From JBHIDJ01 sp046760105 (GTDB taxonomy: Bacteria > Pseudomonadota > Gammaproteobacteria > Acidiferrobacterales > SPGG2), in assembly GCA_046760105.1 (NCBI GenBank), contig JBHIDJ010000015.1, positions 1 to 42,772 on the forward strand: a DNA stretch of 42,772 nt, given 5' to 3'. This document shows, one piece after another, positions 30,884 to 39,943 of the stretch; within the stretch, counting starts at the first letter, position 1, and each line of letters opens with the position of its first letter. A program made the translations under genes and the position numbers. The notes beneath the pieces were generated by a model. That model had not been told where the DNA came from and made no database searches. It saw nothing but the letters and a program-made list of their open reading frames with translations.

Positions 30884-31603
30884 TCACCGCACCCGCATGT
30901 CGTCCATGGTGTAACGCGTATATCCTTTCGGCAGCCGGAATAGATTGGCATCAAGTTCGTAATCTGTCTGGTAATCCACCAGTTGTCTAATCGCACCCGT
31001 CATATCCTGCTGGCGAATCGGGAATCCGTATTCGAGGTGGCGCGCAGGAACAAAAATATTGTTGGCAAGATCACAGACGGACTGCATTTCGTTGGGCGTG
31101 TACTTAGCGTTGGCGGCCTGCTCACCGGCAAGCGTCAGCCGATATTCGCGTAACGCCTGGCGGGCGTCCGACAACAAACCTTGAGTGGCAAATACATCAT
31201 AACATTTCTGATCATTCGTAAAGAGCCGGTAATGCTTGACGCGTCTACCGTCGACATTCGGATACTTGGCGTCGTCTCGCTCCGTTCGATGTGTGAAGAC
31301 TTGAGGAGGAAGCAAATCGACAGGCCGGGCTTTGATCACTAGGATCCGTCGATCGAATGAATTCGTAGCGTAGACTGTTTTGTTGGCACGGTCGAACAAC
31401 AAAAAATCACCATCGTCGTTACCGTCGTCAATCCTGAGATATCGCGGGGCCACGATCATGCGTGCTCGATGAACCGTTTTGGCACCCTGCTGTTGTTCAT
31501 CAAACAACAGCAGCGTGCCAGTCTCGACAGCGCTAGCCGTCGCACACGCGCCCGTCGCCGCCGTAATCAATAGTGCGACGAACACATAGTCGCGCCCGTA
31601 CAC
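30884..31603 (-). CDS. Exported protein of unknown function
   Basis: 239 aa. The N terminus has a signal peptide (hydrophobic FVALLITAATGA, then likely signal peptidase I cleavage after ASA), so a periplasmic product is expected. The mature part begins with beta-rich segments (GTLLLFDEQQQGAK, MIVAPRYLRIDDG, DFLLFDRANKTVYATN) that resemble LolA-like or DUF4412-type proteins recording a residue set then binding a ligand; the C terminus RLPKGYTRYTMDDM fits the same style. That link is by pattern only. The GTG start at 31603 has GGGAGG upstream. It follows the glycerate kinase stop by 14 bases, hence probably the last gene of that transcript. Confidence 0.8.
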   Translation of the reverse strand: MYGRDYVFVALLITAATGACATASAVETGTLLLFDEQQQGAKTVHRARMIVAPRYLRIDDGNDDGDFLLFDRANKTVYATNSFDRRILVIKARPVDLLPPQVFTHRTERDDAKYPNVDGRRVKHYRLFTNDQKCYDVFATQGLLSDARQALREYRLTLAGEQAANAKYTPNEMQSVCDLANNIFVPARHLEYGFPIRQQDMTGAIRQLVDYQTDYELDANLFRLPKGYTRYTMDDMRVR

Positions 31604-31617
31604 CCCACCTCCCGGTT

Positions 31618-32853
31618 CTAGTATTTCAGACCCAGCATTAAATCCATAACGTTTGTGCCCGTCGGACCGGTTCGCAACAGATCACCGCTCGCCTCGAGAA
31701 AGCTACCCGCATCGGCCTGCTCCAGTGCCAGCACAGCGTCTCGTCCAAGCGTTTCACCACGTGCAACCGTTCCCCCATCGACCAGCGCGCCCGCGTCCTC
31801 GCCGGGGCCGTCGGTTCCATCGGTTCCCGCAGCGAGAAACAAGACATCGTCGCGCCCCTGGAGTTGCAGCGCTGCCGCGAGCGCAAGACTTTGACTGCGA
31901 CCGCCGCGACCGGGATTGTCCGGCAGCTTTACCTGGGTCTCACCGCCCCAGATATGAATAGCGCCCGAGTCAGCCTGCAAGAGTGTCTTCGCTAAGCTCA
32001 CGCCGATCGCCAGCGCATCGCCCGTAATAAACGCCGGCTCAAGGAGCGGACAATAACCTTTTTTTTGCGCGGCCTCTCCGGCTGCCCGTTTTGCATCCTC
32101 CAAGTTCGCCACAATCACCGTCTCGACGTTATCAAAGCGTGGATCACCCGGGTCGGGAACCGGTGGTGCTTGCGAGAGCAGATCGCGGATGAACATAGGT
32201 ACACCCGCTATGGATACGGGTACGTCTTGTAGCCCTGTGTCCGGCACCAGGGGACCTGAACCGATGGTGGCGGGATCATTGTCCGGCACATCTGAGATCG
32301 TCAGGCACAAGACCGGGTGTGGCGCAAGCAACAGCGCCAAACGCCCACCCTTAAACAACGATACCCGTTTGCGTATGTAGTTAGTCGCCTGGATATCCAA
32401 GCCGGCGGCCAACATCCAACGATTAACGGCTTGCAGATGATCGAGGGTACCCCCCTCGGGAAGACGCTCAACCAATGCCGAGGTCCCGCCCGAAAGAAGC
32501 ACGAGCACACGCGACCGCGAGGGAATGCGTGCTATAAACCGCAGCAGCTCGTCACCTGCCGTGAGGCTAGCCGCGTCGGGTAAGGGATGGCCAGCCGTCA
32601 AACAAGGCCACGGCAGCGATTCAGCGTGACCATGTTTAGTGATCACCAACGCATCACGAATCTTATCGCCCAGTGCATCCAAAGCGCCCTGCACCATGGA
32701 AGCGGCAGGCTTGCCGATGGCGATCATATAAATGTCATCGTCTTCGGGGTGAGACTCAAGGTAGCGCCGCACACATGCACGGCCGTTTACGCGTGTAAGC
32801 GCCGCCTGGAAAATGGCTAGTAGATTCTTGCGATGGGTGTCAGCGGATGGCAT
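31618..32853 (-). CDS. Glycerate 2-kinase, class II (MOFRL family)
   Basis: Phosphorylates D-glycerate to 2-phosphoglycerate, feeding glyoxylate-derived carbon or tartronate pathways into glycolysis; enzymes of this class are called GckA or TtuD. The 411-aa protein has an N-terminal GCKA domain with AIGKPAASMVQGALD, GHPLPDAAS and VLLSGGTSALVE, and a C-terminal MOFRL domain with GGETQVKL, GRGGRSQSLALAAAL and AAGTDGTDGPGEDAGA. The open frame runs upstream to 33138, but ATG 32853 inside the end of metZ (14-base overlap) gives the family start and strong coupling. Why it is paired with metZ is unclear. Confidence 0.9.
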   Translation of the reverse strand: MPSADTHRKNLLAIFQAALTRVNGRACVRRYLESHPEDDDIYMIAIGKPAASMVQGALDALGDKIRDALVITKHGHAESLPWPCLTAGHPLPDAASLTAGDELLRFIARIPSRSRVLVLLSGGTSALVERLPEGGTLDHLQAVNRWMLAAGLDIQATNYIRKRVSLFKGGRLALLLAPHPVLCLTISDVPDNDPATIGSGPLVPDTGLQDVPVSIAGVPMFIRDLLSQAPPVPDPGDPRFDNVETVIVANLEDAKRAAGEAAQKKGYCPLLEPAFITGDALAIGVSLAKTLLQADSGAIHIWGGETQVKLPDNPGRGGRSQSLALAAALQLQGRDDVLFLAAGTDGTDGPGEDAGALVDGGTVARGETLGRDAVLALEQADAGSFLEASGDLLRTGPTGTNVMDLMLGLKY

Positions 32854-34036
32854 CAAAGCCACGCTGTAGGTCCTGCTTGATGTCCTCGACGTCTTCCAAA
32901 CCTGCGGAAACGCGGATGAGGGCTTCGGTAATCCCGGCCCGAGCGCGTGCTTCCGGCCCGATTCGGTGATGGGTTGTGCTTGCCGGATGAGTGATAGTGG
33001 TTTTCGTATCGCCGAGATTGGCAGTCTTCGATAAAAATTCAGTCGCGTCGATAAACGCCCAGGCTTCTTTACGGCCGCCTTCGATCTCAAACGCCAGCAG
33101 TCCACCAGACGCCTTCTGTTGACGCGCCGCCAACTCATACTGCGGATGGGATTTAAGTCCGGGGAAATAAATGTGCTTCACTTTCGGTTGGGTCACGATC
33201 CATTCGGCGAGCGCCGTGGCATTCTCGCTATGTGCGCGCATACGCAGATCAAGCGTTTCGAGGCCCTTTAGGAACACCCAGGCATTAAATGGGCTCATAG
33301 TCGGCCCGGCGGTCCGCAGGAAACCAAACACCTCACTCAACAGGCTCTCGTTGCCGATGACGGCCCCGCCGACACAGCGGCCCTGTCCATCCAGAAACTT
33401 GGTGGCCGAATGAATCACGAGATCCGCACCCAACGTGAGCGGTCGCTGCAATGCCGGTGTCGCATAAACATTGTCGACGACCAACAAACAATCATGGCCA
33501 CGAGCCAGCTCCGCTAGCGCGACGAGGTCGGCAATCTCTGTGAGTGGGTTGGACGGTGTTTCCAGAAAAAACATACGCGTGTTGGCTGAGATCGCCTGCT
33601 TCCAGGCACCCAAGTCTGTTAGCGGCACAAACGTAGTGGTCACCCCAAAACGCGGCAGGATATTGCTGAACAGCGAGATCGTCGCGCCAAAAAGTGTGCG
33701 CGCAGCGACGATCTGATCACCAGCTTTGAGCAACGCCATACACGTGGCCAGAATCGCGGACATCCCTGAGGCCGTGGCCACGCAGCGTTCACCTTCCTCT
33801 AATGTGGCGAGGCGTTCCTCAAACGTGCGAACAGTAGGGTTGGTAAAACGGGAGTAGACATTCCCCGCTTCTTCATCGGCAAAACGTGCTGCCGCTTGCG
33901 CGGCATCCTTGAAGACAAAGCTCGACGTCGTGAAAATGGGCTCAGCCTGTTCGCCCTCGCGCGTACGCTCAAACCCGGCGCGGATGGCTCGGGTGCGAAA
34001 GGCGAACCCCCGCCAATTTTGCTTCCTCTCGGTCAC
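32840..34036 (-). CDS. metZ: O-succinylhomoserine sulfhydrylase
   Basis: PLP enzyme of direct sulfhydrylation: O-succinylhomoserine plus sulfide gives homocysteine for methionine synthesis. The 398-aa protein shows VYSRFTNPTVRTFEERLA, the cofactor-binding TASGMSAI and DNVYATPALQRP, and the Schiff-base lysine in HSATKFLDGQGR. Cys/Met metabolism family; the purF-metZ order is typical of Pseudomonas-like genomes and supports metZ over cystathionine synthase. The GTG start is at 34036, 23 bases after purF. Confidence 0.93.
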   Translation of the reverse strand: MTERKQNWRGFAFRTRAIRAGFERTREGEQAEPIFTTSSFVFKDAAQAAARFADEEAGNVYSRFTNPTVRTFEERLATLEEGERCVATASGMSAILATCMALLKAGDQIVAARTLFGATISLFSNILPRFGVTTTFVPLTDLGAWKQAISANTRMFFLETPSNPLTEIADLVALAELARGHDCLLVVDNVYATPALQRPLTLGADLVIHSATKFLDGQGRCVGGAVIGNESLLSEVFGFLRTAGPTMSPFNAWVFLKGLETLDLRMRAHSENATALAEWIVTQPKVKHIYFPGLKSHPQYELAARQQKASGGLLAFEIEGGRKEAWAFIDATEFLSKTANLGDTKTTITHPASTTHHRIGPEARARAGITEALIRVSAGLEDVEDIKQDLQRGFDAIR

Positions 34037-34059
34037 TTAACGCCGTGTGCGGTCGAGCA

Positions 34060-35580
34060 CTAAACAGAATATGTGTGCAGCTCGGTGTCTACAAGGTCGT
34101 GGGTGCTAACCTTATTCTTCGCCTTCGCCTCGTCAGAACGCATCTGCTCGATTCGCTCCAGGTAATCCTGGTTCACGTCACCCGTCACATATATGCCGTC
34201 GAACACCGAGGCCTCGAATTGGGTTATTTTCGGATTACCTTCACGCGCCGCCTCTACCAGATCCGCTAAATCTTGGAAGATTAAGCGGTCCGCACCGATG
34301 TGCGCATTGATCTCTGCTACGTCTCGCCGACTAGCAACGAGCTCACTGGCCGACGGCATATCGATCCCGTAGACATTCGGATAACGTATCGGCGGAGCGG
34401 CGGATGCGAAATACACCTTGCATGCACCTGCCTCACGCGCCATCTGTATGATCTGTTGTGATGTCGTCCCGCGTACGATGGAATCATCGACCAATAGGAC
34501 GTTCTTCCCTCTGAACTCAAGCTCAATGGCATTGAGCTTCTGGCGCACCGAGCGGCGACGTTCTGCCTGACCTGGCATAATAAATGTACGCGCGATATAG
34601 CGGTTTTTTATGAACCCCTCTCGATACTTACGGTCAAGCTCGTGTGCCATTTGCAAGGCCGCCTGGCGGCTCGTATCGGGAATGGGAATCACGACATCGA
34701 TATTAAGATCTGACCATTCAAGCGCGAGCTTCTCGGCTAGCCGCTCACCCATACGCAGCCGCGTCTTGTGTACCTGAATACCTTCGATCATAGAATCCGG
34801 TCTGGCTAAATAGACATACTCGAACAGACAAGGCGTATGCAGAGTCTGTTCGGCACACCGGCACGTATGTACCTTACCGGAAAGATCGATAAAGACGGCC
34901 TCGCCGGGCGCGACATCCCGAACGAGCTCATAACCCAGCATATCGAGCGCCACGCTTTCGGAGGCGACCATGTGACACGGTCCTTCGTCGGTTTCGCGTC
35001 GGCCATAGACAATGGGACGGATGCCGAACGGGTCGCGAAACGCGAGAATCCCAAACCCGGCGATCATGGCCACTACCGCGTAGGCGCCACGGCAACGGCG
35101 ATGCACGGCGGCCACCGCACGAAAGATGTCGTCAGGTCGAAGTCGCAAACCGCCCACTTCCTCCAGCTCATGCGCCAGCACATTCAACAGAATCTCCGAA
35201 TCGGACTCTGTATTCACGTGACGCAGGTCTTCACGGAACACTTCTCGTTTTAATTGTTCCGCATTGGTAAGGTTTCCATTGTGGGCAAGTGCAAGCCCAT
35301 AGGGTGAATTGACATAGAATGGCTGTGCCTCGGCCGGTGAGTCGCAGCCTGCTGTGGGATAGCGTACATGCCCGATACCCATACCCCCTTTGAGCCCAAT
35401 CATGTGTCTTTCCTGGAACACGTCGCGTACCAGCCCGTTGTCCTTGCGCAGGTAGACGCGTCGACCGTCGCTGGTGACGATACCGGCGGCATCCTGTCCG
35501 CGGTGTTGCAAGACTGTCAATCCGTCGTAAATGGCTTGATTAACGGAATGTCTAGCGAGGATACCGATTATTCCGCACAT
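34060..35580 (-). CDS. purF: Amidophosphoribosyltransferase
   Basis: First step of purine synthesis: transfers glutamine amide to PRPP. The 506-aa protein starts MCGIIGIL, so Cys2 is the glutaminase nucleophile with no propeptide (E. coli type). The Ntn domain shows QHRGQDAAGI, HVRYPTAG and AHNGNLTN; the phosphoribosyltransferase domain has VIPIPDTSRQAAL and the PRPP loop NVLLVDDSIVRGTTS. It follows cvpA, a standard order, and precedes metZ. Confidence 0.97.
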   Translation of the reverse strand: MCGIIGILARHSVNQAIYDGLTVLQHRGQDAAGIVTSDGRRVYLRKDNGLVRDVFQERHMIGLKGGMGIGHVRYPTAGCDSPAEAQPFYVNSPYGLALAHNGNLTNAEQLKREVFREDLRHVNTESDSEILLNVLAHELEEVGGLRLRPDDIFRAVAAVHRRCRGAYAVVAMIAGFGILAFRDPFGIRPIVYGRRETDEGPCHMVASESVALDMLGYELVRDVAPGEAVFIDLSGKVHTCRCAEQTLHTPCLFEYVYLARPDSMIEGIQVHKTRLRMGERLAEKLALEWSDLNIDVVIPIPDTSRQAALQMAHELDRKYREGFIKNRYIARTFIMPGQAERRRSVRQKLNAIELEFRGKNVLLVDDSIVRGTTSQQIIQMAREAGACKVYFASAAPPIRYPNVYGIDMPSASELVASRRDVAEINAHIGADRLIFQDLADLVEAAREGNPKITQFEASVFDGIYVTGDVNQDYLERIEQMRSDEAKAKNKVSTHDLVDTELHTYSV

Positions 35581-35613
35581 GTGGGCGTCGTCTCCGGTCT
35601 TTTAAAAACTAGT

Positions 35614-36108
35614 CTAACCATAGCGAATGTGCCTAGCAATATCCGTCGGCAGTAAGTCAGCCGCCAAACCTGCCAACGACTCAAAAAACGGAGCAAGCGA
35701 GGAGTGGCGCCACCAACTGTCTTGTGGAAGCGCGGTGAGACCGGCCAGCAAGAAACCGACCACAACTACCACCACGCCAACGCCAACGCCCGCCAACCCG
35801 CCGAGCAAACGATTAGACATTTTCAGAAGCGGCATTGATTCCATAATCTTGTGTAGCAGACTGGTAGCCGCCATGCCAAGAAACAGCGCCACCAGAAAAA
35901 TCAGCACAAAAGCCGCTAACATACGTGCGATCGGTTCATCGATCGTTCCTTCGAGCGAAGCGGCTACGGGTGCCGCAAGAAACCAAGCTACAGCGCTCGC
36001 CACCAACCAGCTAACCAGGAAAAACACGGTGCGCACGAGTCCACGAAACGCGCCAATCGCGCCGAAGATCGCCAGTACCAACAGGATTGACACATCAAAA
36101 ACATTCAT
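35614..36108 (-). CDS. cvpA: CvpA family membrane protein
   Basis: Four-helix inner-membrane protein; its family is needed for colicin V production and envelope stress resistance, with no known biochemical activity. The 164-aa product starts MNVFDVSILLVLAIFGAIGAFRG, typical of CvpA, and ends with a Trp/Phe-rich amphipathic segment. It sits directly before purF, as in E. coli. Confidence 0.93.
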   Translation of the reverse strand: MNVFDVSILLVLAIFGAIGAFRGLVRTVFFLVSWLVASAVAWFLAAPVAASLEGTIDEPIARMLAAFVLIFLVALFLGMAATSLLHKIMESMPLLKMSNRLLGGLAGVGVGVVVVVVGFLLAGLTALPQDSWWRHSSLAPFFESLAGLAADLLPTDIARHIRYG

Positions 36109-36217
36109 TTTGGAAGCGAAAACGCGCCCGGTTTACGTGCAACAACGTATAGCGATCGTGAACTGAGTGATGGTCCGCGTGGCGGTGGAACACTGAGCGC
36201 TACAGCAGCTGGGCGGA

Positions 36218-36236
36218 AATCGGACAGAAGTCCGGT
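36218..36236 (-). terminator. Weak hairpin after dedD
   Basis: On -, CGGAC-TTCT-GTCCG folds just past the dedD stop and is followed only by ATTTCC. The stable UUCU-type loop and position suggest a pause or processing site. The remaining 36109-36217 shows no gene. Confidence 0.25.
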
Positions 36237-36935
36237 TCACGGATAGGCAAGCACCACGCCCTTAAGGCCGACTTGCTGCTCGATCTCGGATTGTGCCTTG
36301 AGCGCGACATGCTTCTGCCGATAAGGACCAACGCGTACACGCACTGCTTTAGCGCCCTTTAATTTTACACCTTCCAGATTAACCAGAAATCCGCTTTTTC
36401 GCAGTTGATCGCGCAAGCGCTCGGCGTTGGTATTGTCGGAGAAGGTCCCGACTTGTACTACCCATCCCTTGGGTGTGTCCGCCGACACCGGTTTGGCGGC
36501 TGCCTGTGTGGTCTCGCTAGCGCTCGGTTTAGGCGCCACCTCTTCGCGCGCCAGCTCTTTCAGCGGCCGATTCGCCTGCGCCGGATTACTCGACGGGATG
36601 GCACCATCCTGCTTGGCGGCGGCGTTGCCAGCAGGCTTATCCGACATGTTCGCCGTGGTATCAAGCGGTCGGTTCGTATCTTTCGTGACCGCCGCGGCTT
36701 GACTCTGCGACTTCACTTGTGTCAGCGATGCAGCCGGTAGTTGCAAGACCTTGGTCTCGGTCGCAGGCTCTGGGATCTCGCTCAGCTCTGAGGCCGCCTT
36801 TCCCAGTGGCGGTTGCTGGGGCTTGTCACTCAGAATCATCGGCAAAAAGATCACTGCAAGAGAAACAACGATAATCGCCCCGACGATACGGTGTTTCGCG
36901 CTGAAGTCGGTTTCGCCGTCACTTCTGCGTGCCAT
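36237..36935 (-). CDS. dedD: SPOR-domain cell-division protein DedD
   Basis: Bitopic membrane protein recruited to the septum by binding denuded peptidoglycan. The 232-aa product has a short cytoplasmic part, one membrane helix (about 18-36, AIIVVSLAVIFLPMIL), a long Pro/Ala-rich periplasmic linker and a C-terminal SPOR domain (GWVVQVGTFSDNTNAERLRDQL, VRVRVGPYR, GVVLAYP). ATG 36935 overlaps the end of folC (stop at 36919); ATG 36944 would add three residues but leaves almost no spacing from GGGG. The folC-dedD-cvpA-purF order supports the name. Confidence 0.92.
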   Translation of the reverse strand: MARRSDGETDFSAKHRIVGAIIVVSLAVIFLPMILSDKPQQPPLGKAASELSEIPEPATETKVLQLPAASLTQVKSQSQAAAVTKDTNRPLDTTANMSDKPAGNAAAKQDGAIPSSNPAQANRPLKELAREEVAPKPSASETTQAAAKPVSADTPKGWVVQVGTFSDNTNAERLRDQLRKSGFLVNLEGVKLKGAKAVRVRVGPYRQKHVALKAQSEIEQQVGLKGVVLAYP

Positions 36936-38211
36936 GAATTGCATTCCCCTTATTTTCCGCGCTAAGTATATCACTGACAGTATAGAAAGACCCGAATACG
37001 ACGATGCATTCACGCTCGCTGGCGTCATCACAGGCTGCACGGTAAGCGCTGTTAGCATCAGTATACAGTGTCGCCGGCGTGCTTACGCCGGCGGCCTGCA
37101 AGGCCTCATAAAGCTGCTGCGCGCTCGCACCGCGCTCTACCGCGAGGGTCGCCAAATACCACCGATCGACCACTGCGTCTATGGTCGCTACCACCTCCGT
37201 CATCGGTTTATCTTCAAGCATCCCGAGCACGGCGAAGGTTTGACCGGCGACCGGTTGCTGCTTTAGCGTCGCTGTGAGCGCCGTAGTGGCCGCGCCATTG
37301 TGGGCGACATCGAGCACGCGCACCGGTTGACCAGGCAGCACTTGAAAGCGCCCGGGCAGGACAGCGGCGCGCAAGCCGCTACAGATCTGCGTATGCGTCA
37401 CCGGCAATTGTTCCGTGAGTGTCTCCAGTGCCATCAACACGCCGGCCGCGTTAAGTAGTTGATGATCGCCTCGCATCGCCGGATAAGGTAGACCGTCACG
37501 CACCCGTCGGTGTGAGCGCCAGCGCCAGGTGGATGATTCGCGCTCGATATAATAGTCGCGGCCAATCTGTAGAAAGCGGGCGCCTACGGCGGCGGCGGTC
37601 TGAGGGACACTTGCCGGCGGTTCCGGATCCGAGCAAATCGCAGGACAACCTCGCCGGAAGATCCCCGCCTTTTCGCGGCCTATGTTCTCGCGGTCCTGAC
37701 CAAGCCAGCGTGTGTGATCCACGCCAATACAGGTCAGCAACGCGGCTTCGGCATCGAGCACATTGACCGCGTCGAGGCGGCCACCGAGACCCACTTCGAG
37801 CATGGCAACGTCTATTTGCTTATCACTGAACAGCTGCAACGCAGCCAGGGTGCCGAATTCAAAATACGTTAGCGGCGTGTCGCCGCGTATGTGTTCAATG
37901 TGTTCGAACGCGGTACAGAGATCGTCATCGGTGGCAGGTTGCTTGGCCGTTCGGACACGTTCGTTGTACGTCAGCATGTGCGGAGACGCATAGGCCCCAA
38001 CCTTATAGCCCGCGTCGTGCAGTATCGCCTCAAGCATGGCCACCGTGGATCCCTTACCGTTCGTCCCCGCCACCGCGAGTGTGTAGAAACACGGCGGCCT
38101 GAGCTCCATGCGGTCCGCAACGACTTCGACACGCTCCAGGCCGAGCTCCATCCTGCGTGGATACAGTCGCTCGATCCACGCAAGCCAGTCATCCAGGTTC
38201 TTCCGGTTCAG
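36919..38211 (-). CDS. folC: Bifunctional dihydrofolate/folylpolyglutamate synthase; non-canonical start
   Basis: Adds glutamate to dihydropteroate and tetrahydrofolates. Motifs are the P-loop AGTNGKGSTVAML, YASPHMLTYNERVR, LEVGLGGRLDAVN, DHTRWLGQDRENIGREKAGIF and VLDVAHNGAAT. The first ATG in frame (38151, MELGLERVEV) would delete the conserved N-terminal helix. Upstream in the same frame the DNA encodes NRKNLDDWLAWIERLYPRR, which aligns with the E. coli start region. No ATG, GTG or TTG precedes it before an in-frame stop. The most plausible initiation is CTG 38211 in CTGA, overlapping the accD stop (430 aa); ATT codons are alternatives. Start uncertain; identity sure. Confidence 0.9.
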   Translation of the reverse strand: MNRKNLDDWLAWIERLYPRRMELGLERVEVVADRMELRPPCFYTLAVAGTNGKGSTVAMLEAILHDAGYKVGAYASPHMLTYNERVRTAKQPATDDDLCTAFEHIEHIRGDTPLTYFEFGTLAALQLFSDKQIDVAMLEVGLGGRLDAVNVLDAEAALLTCIGVDHTRWLGQDRENIGREKAGIFRRGCPAICSDPEPPASVPQTAAAVGARFLQIGRDYYIERESSTWRWRSHRRVRDGLPYPAMRGDHQLLNAAGVLMALETLTEQLPVTHTQICSGLRAAVLPGRFQVLPGQPVRVLDVAHNGAATTALTATLKQQPVAGQTFAVLGMLEDKPMTEVVATIDAVVDRWYLATLAVERGASAQQLYEALQAAGVSTPATLYTDANSAYRAACDDASERECIVVFGSFYTVSDILSAENKGNAIHGTQK

Positions 38212-39122
38212 TTGCTTAATGATGGGATCAATGCGGCGTCGGCCGAACTCGTCTGACCTTCATCAGGGGAAGCCGCTGCGCCTTGGAGCATCGATAGCAG
38301 CGAGCTAATAGTGTCACGCATGGCGCGCCGATCGACAATCATATCGATCGCACCATGTTGAAGCAAAAACTCCGAACGCTGAAAACCTTCTGGAAGCGTC
38401 TCGCGCACGGTTTGTTCGATCACGCGCGGACCGGCGAATCCGATCAAAGCATTCGGCTCAGCAATAATGATGTCGCCCAGCATGGCGAAGCTCGCTGATA
38501 CACCACCCATTGTGGGGTCCGTAAGTACCGAGATAAATGGGATGCCACGCTCACCCATGCGCGCCAACGCGGCGCTGGTCTTCGCCATCTGCATCAACGA
38601 GAACAGTGCCTCCTGCATGCGCGCGCCGCCACTCGCTGCAAAACAAACTAGGGGAATGTCCCGTTCCATACAAACATTGACAGCGCGCACGAAGCGCTCC
38701 CCTACCACCGAACCCATGGACCCCCCCATAAAGGCAAATTCGAACGCACCGGCCACAAGCGGCATTCCCTTGAGCTGTCCTTGCATCAATACCAGCGCAT
38801 CTTTTTCGCCGGTGGTCTTCTGCGCTTCGGTGAGACGATCCCTATATTTCCTTGAGTCCTTGAACTTGAGGATATCGATCGGCCGTAGGTTCGCTGCGAT
38901 TTCGTCGCGCGGCTCGGGATCGAGAAAAAGATCTAAACGCTTGCGTGCCCCAAGGCGCATATGGTGTTGGCACTTAGGGCACACACTAAGATTGTTCTCG
39001 ATCTCCGCGCTGTAGAGCACGGCACTGCAGGCAGGGCACTTCTTCCACAGGCCCTCTGGGATACTCTTCTTTTGCGCCTGGCTCTTGATCTTTGGTGGTA
39101 GCAGCTTATCGAACCAGCTCAC
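38208..39122 (-). CDS. accD: Acetyl-CoA carboxylase carboxyltransferase subunit beta
   Basis: Beta subunit of the carboxyltransferase that makes malonyl-CoA for fatty acid synthesis. The 304-aa protein starts with the basic segment LLPPKIKSQAQKKSIPEGLW and a four-Cys zinc ribbon (CPAC near 31, CPKC near 53), then the crotonase-like domain with VAGAFEFAFMGGSMGSVVG and SASFAMLGDIIIAEPNALIGFAG. GTG 39122 overlaps the trpA stop (GTGA). The C-terminal stop may double as the folC start. accA is not in the window. Confidence 0.96.
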   Translation of the reverse strand: MSWFDKLLPPKIKSQAQKKSIPEGLWKKCPACSAVLYSAEIENNLSVCPKCQHHMRLGARKRLDLFLDPEPRDEIAANLRPIDILKFKDSRKYRDRLTEAQKTTGEKDALVLMQGQLKGMPLVAGAFEFAFMGGSMGSVVGERFVRAVNVCMERDIPLVCFAASGGARMQEALFSLMQMAKTSAALARMGERGIPFISVLTDPTMGGVSASFAMLGDIIIAEPNALIGFAGPRVIEQTVRETLPEGFQRSEFLLQHGAIDMIVDRRAMRDTISSLLSMLQGAAASPDEGQTSSADAALIPSLSN

Positions 39123-39937
39123 GCGGCAGCCCCCACCTGATCCATGGCAGTTCGTAAACTCGCAAGGAAGCCCGGCACATCCGTCATGATCTTTTCCCGG
39201 TGGTCGACCAAGTCGCCGATGCGCTTCATCAGCGCGCTGCCGACCACTACCGCATCGGCCACTGCCGCCACGGCCGCGGCCGACTCAGGACTGTTGATGC
39301 CAAATCCGACCCCTATTGGCAGCGTAGTCTGTGTGCGAATCGCTTGCAATTGTTGCTTCACCGCGGCCACGTCGAGATGACTGGCACCGGTGACACCGCG
39401 CAGTGCAACGTAGTAAATGAAGCCACTCGCAGCCCGCGTAATGAGTCTAACACGGTCTTCGGTGCTCGTGGGTGCTAGCAGGAAAATCGGGTCAATGCCC
39501 GCATCACGAAGCGTCTGTGACAGCTCAGCCGACTCCTCCGGCGGAATATCCACGGTTATGACGCCATCGACGCCTGCCTCCGCCGCGGCCTGGGCAAATA
39601 CCTCATAGCCCAGCACCTCGATAGGATTCAGATAGCCCATAACGACGATCGGCGTCTTTGTGTCGGTCGCACGAAAGTCCTCCGCCATGTGCAGCACATC
39701 GCGCAGATTTATCTCGTGCTTCAACGCGCGCTCGCTCGCACGTTGAATCACGGGCCCATCCGCCATCGGATCGGAAAACGGCGCGCCTAGCTCAACAATA
39801 TCAGCACCTGCTTTCACCAAGGCGTGCAGCAGCGGCACCGTGATATCAGGTTTCGGATCGCCCGCCGTCACAAAGGGGACGAGCGCTTTGCGTCCCTGCT
39901 TTTTGAGCGCCTCGAAAGTTTGTGTGATACGCGACAT
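39119..39937 (-). CDS. trpA: Tryptophan synthase alpha subunit
   Basis: Cleaves indole-3-glycerol phosphate and passes indole through a tunnel to TrpB. The 272-aa TIM barrel shows PFVTAGDPKPD, the catalytic Glu and Asp in ELGAPFSDPMADGPVIQRA, and the phosphate-binding loops VALRGVTGAS and IGVGFGINSPE. It starts six bases after trpB and overlaps accD downstream. Confidence 0.96.
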   Translation of the reverse strand: MSRITQTFEALKKQGRKALVPFVTAGDPKPDITVPLLHALVKAGADIVELGAPFSDPMADGPVIQRASERALKHEINLRDVLHMAEDFRATDTKTPIVVMGYLNPIEVLGYEVFAQAAAEAGVDGVITVDIPPEESAELSQTLRDAGIDPIFLLAPTSTEDRVRLITRAASGFIYYVALRGVTGASHLDVAAVKQQLQAIRTQTTLPIGVGFGINSPESAAAVAAVADAVVVGSALMKRIGDLVDHREKIMTDVPGFLASLRTAMDQVGAAA

Positions 39938-39943
39938 GATGCG

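Noticed and set aside
30058..30887. Open frames of 118-165 codons on both strands of the repeat region
   Set aside because: They arise because 30 and 123 are multiples of three in GC-rich repeats; composition is Pro/Ser/Arg-rich with no domain, and frames overlap on both strands.
31500..31603. Lipoprotein signal in the exported unknown (Cys after GA)
   Set aside because: The residues before Cys (T-G-A) do not fit a lipobox; ASA further on fits signal peptidase I better.
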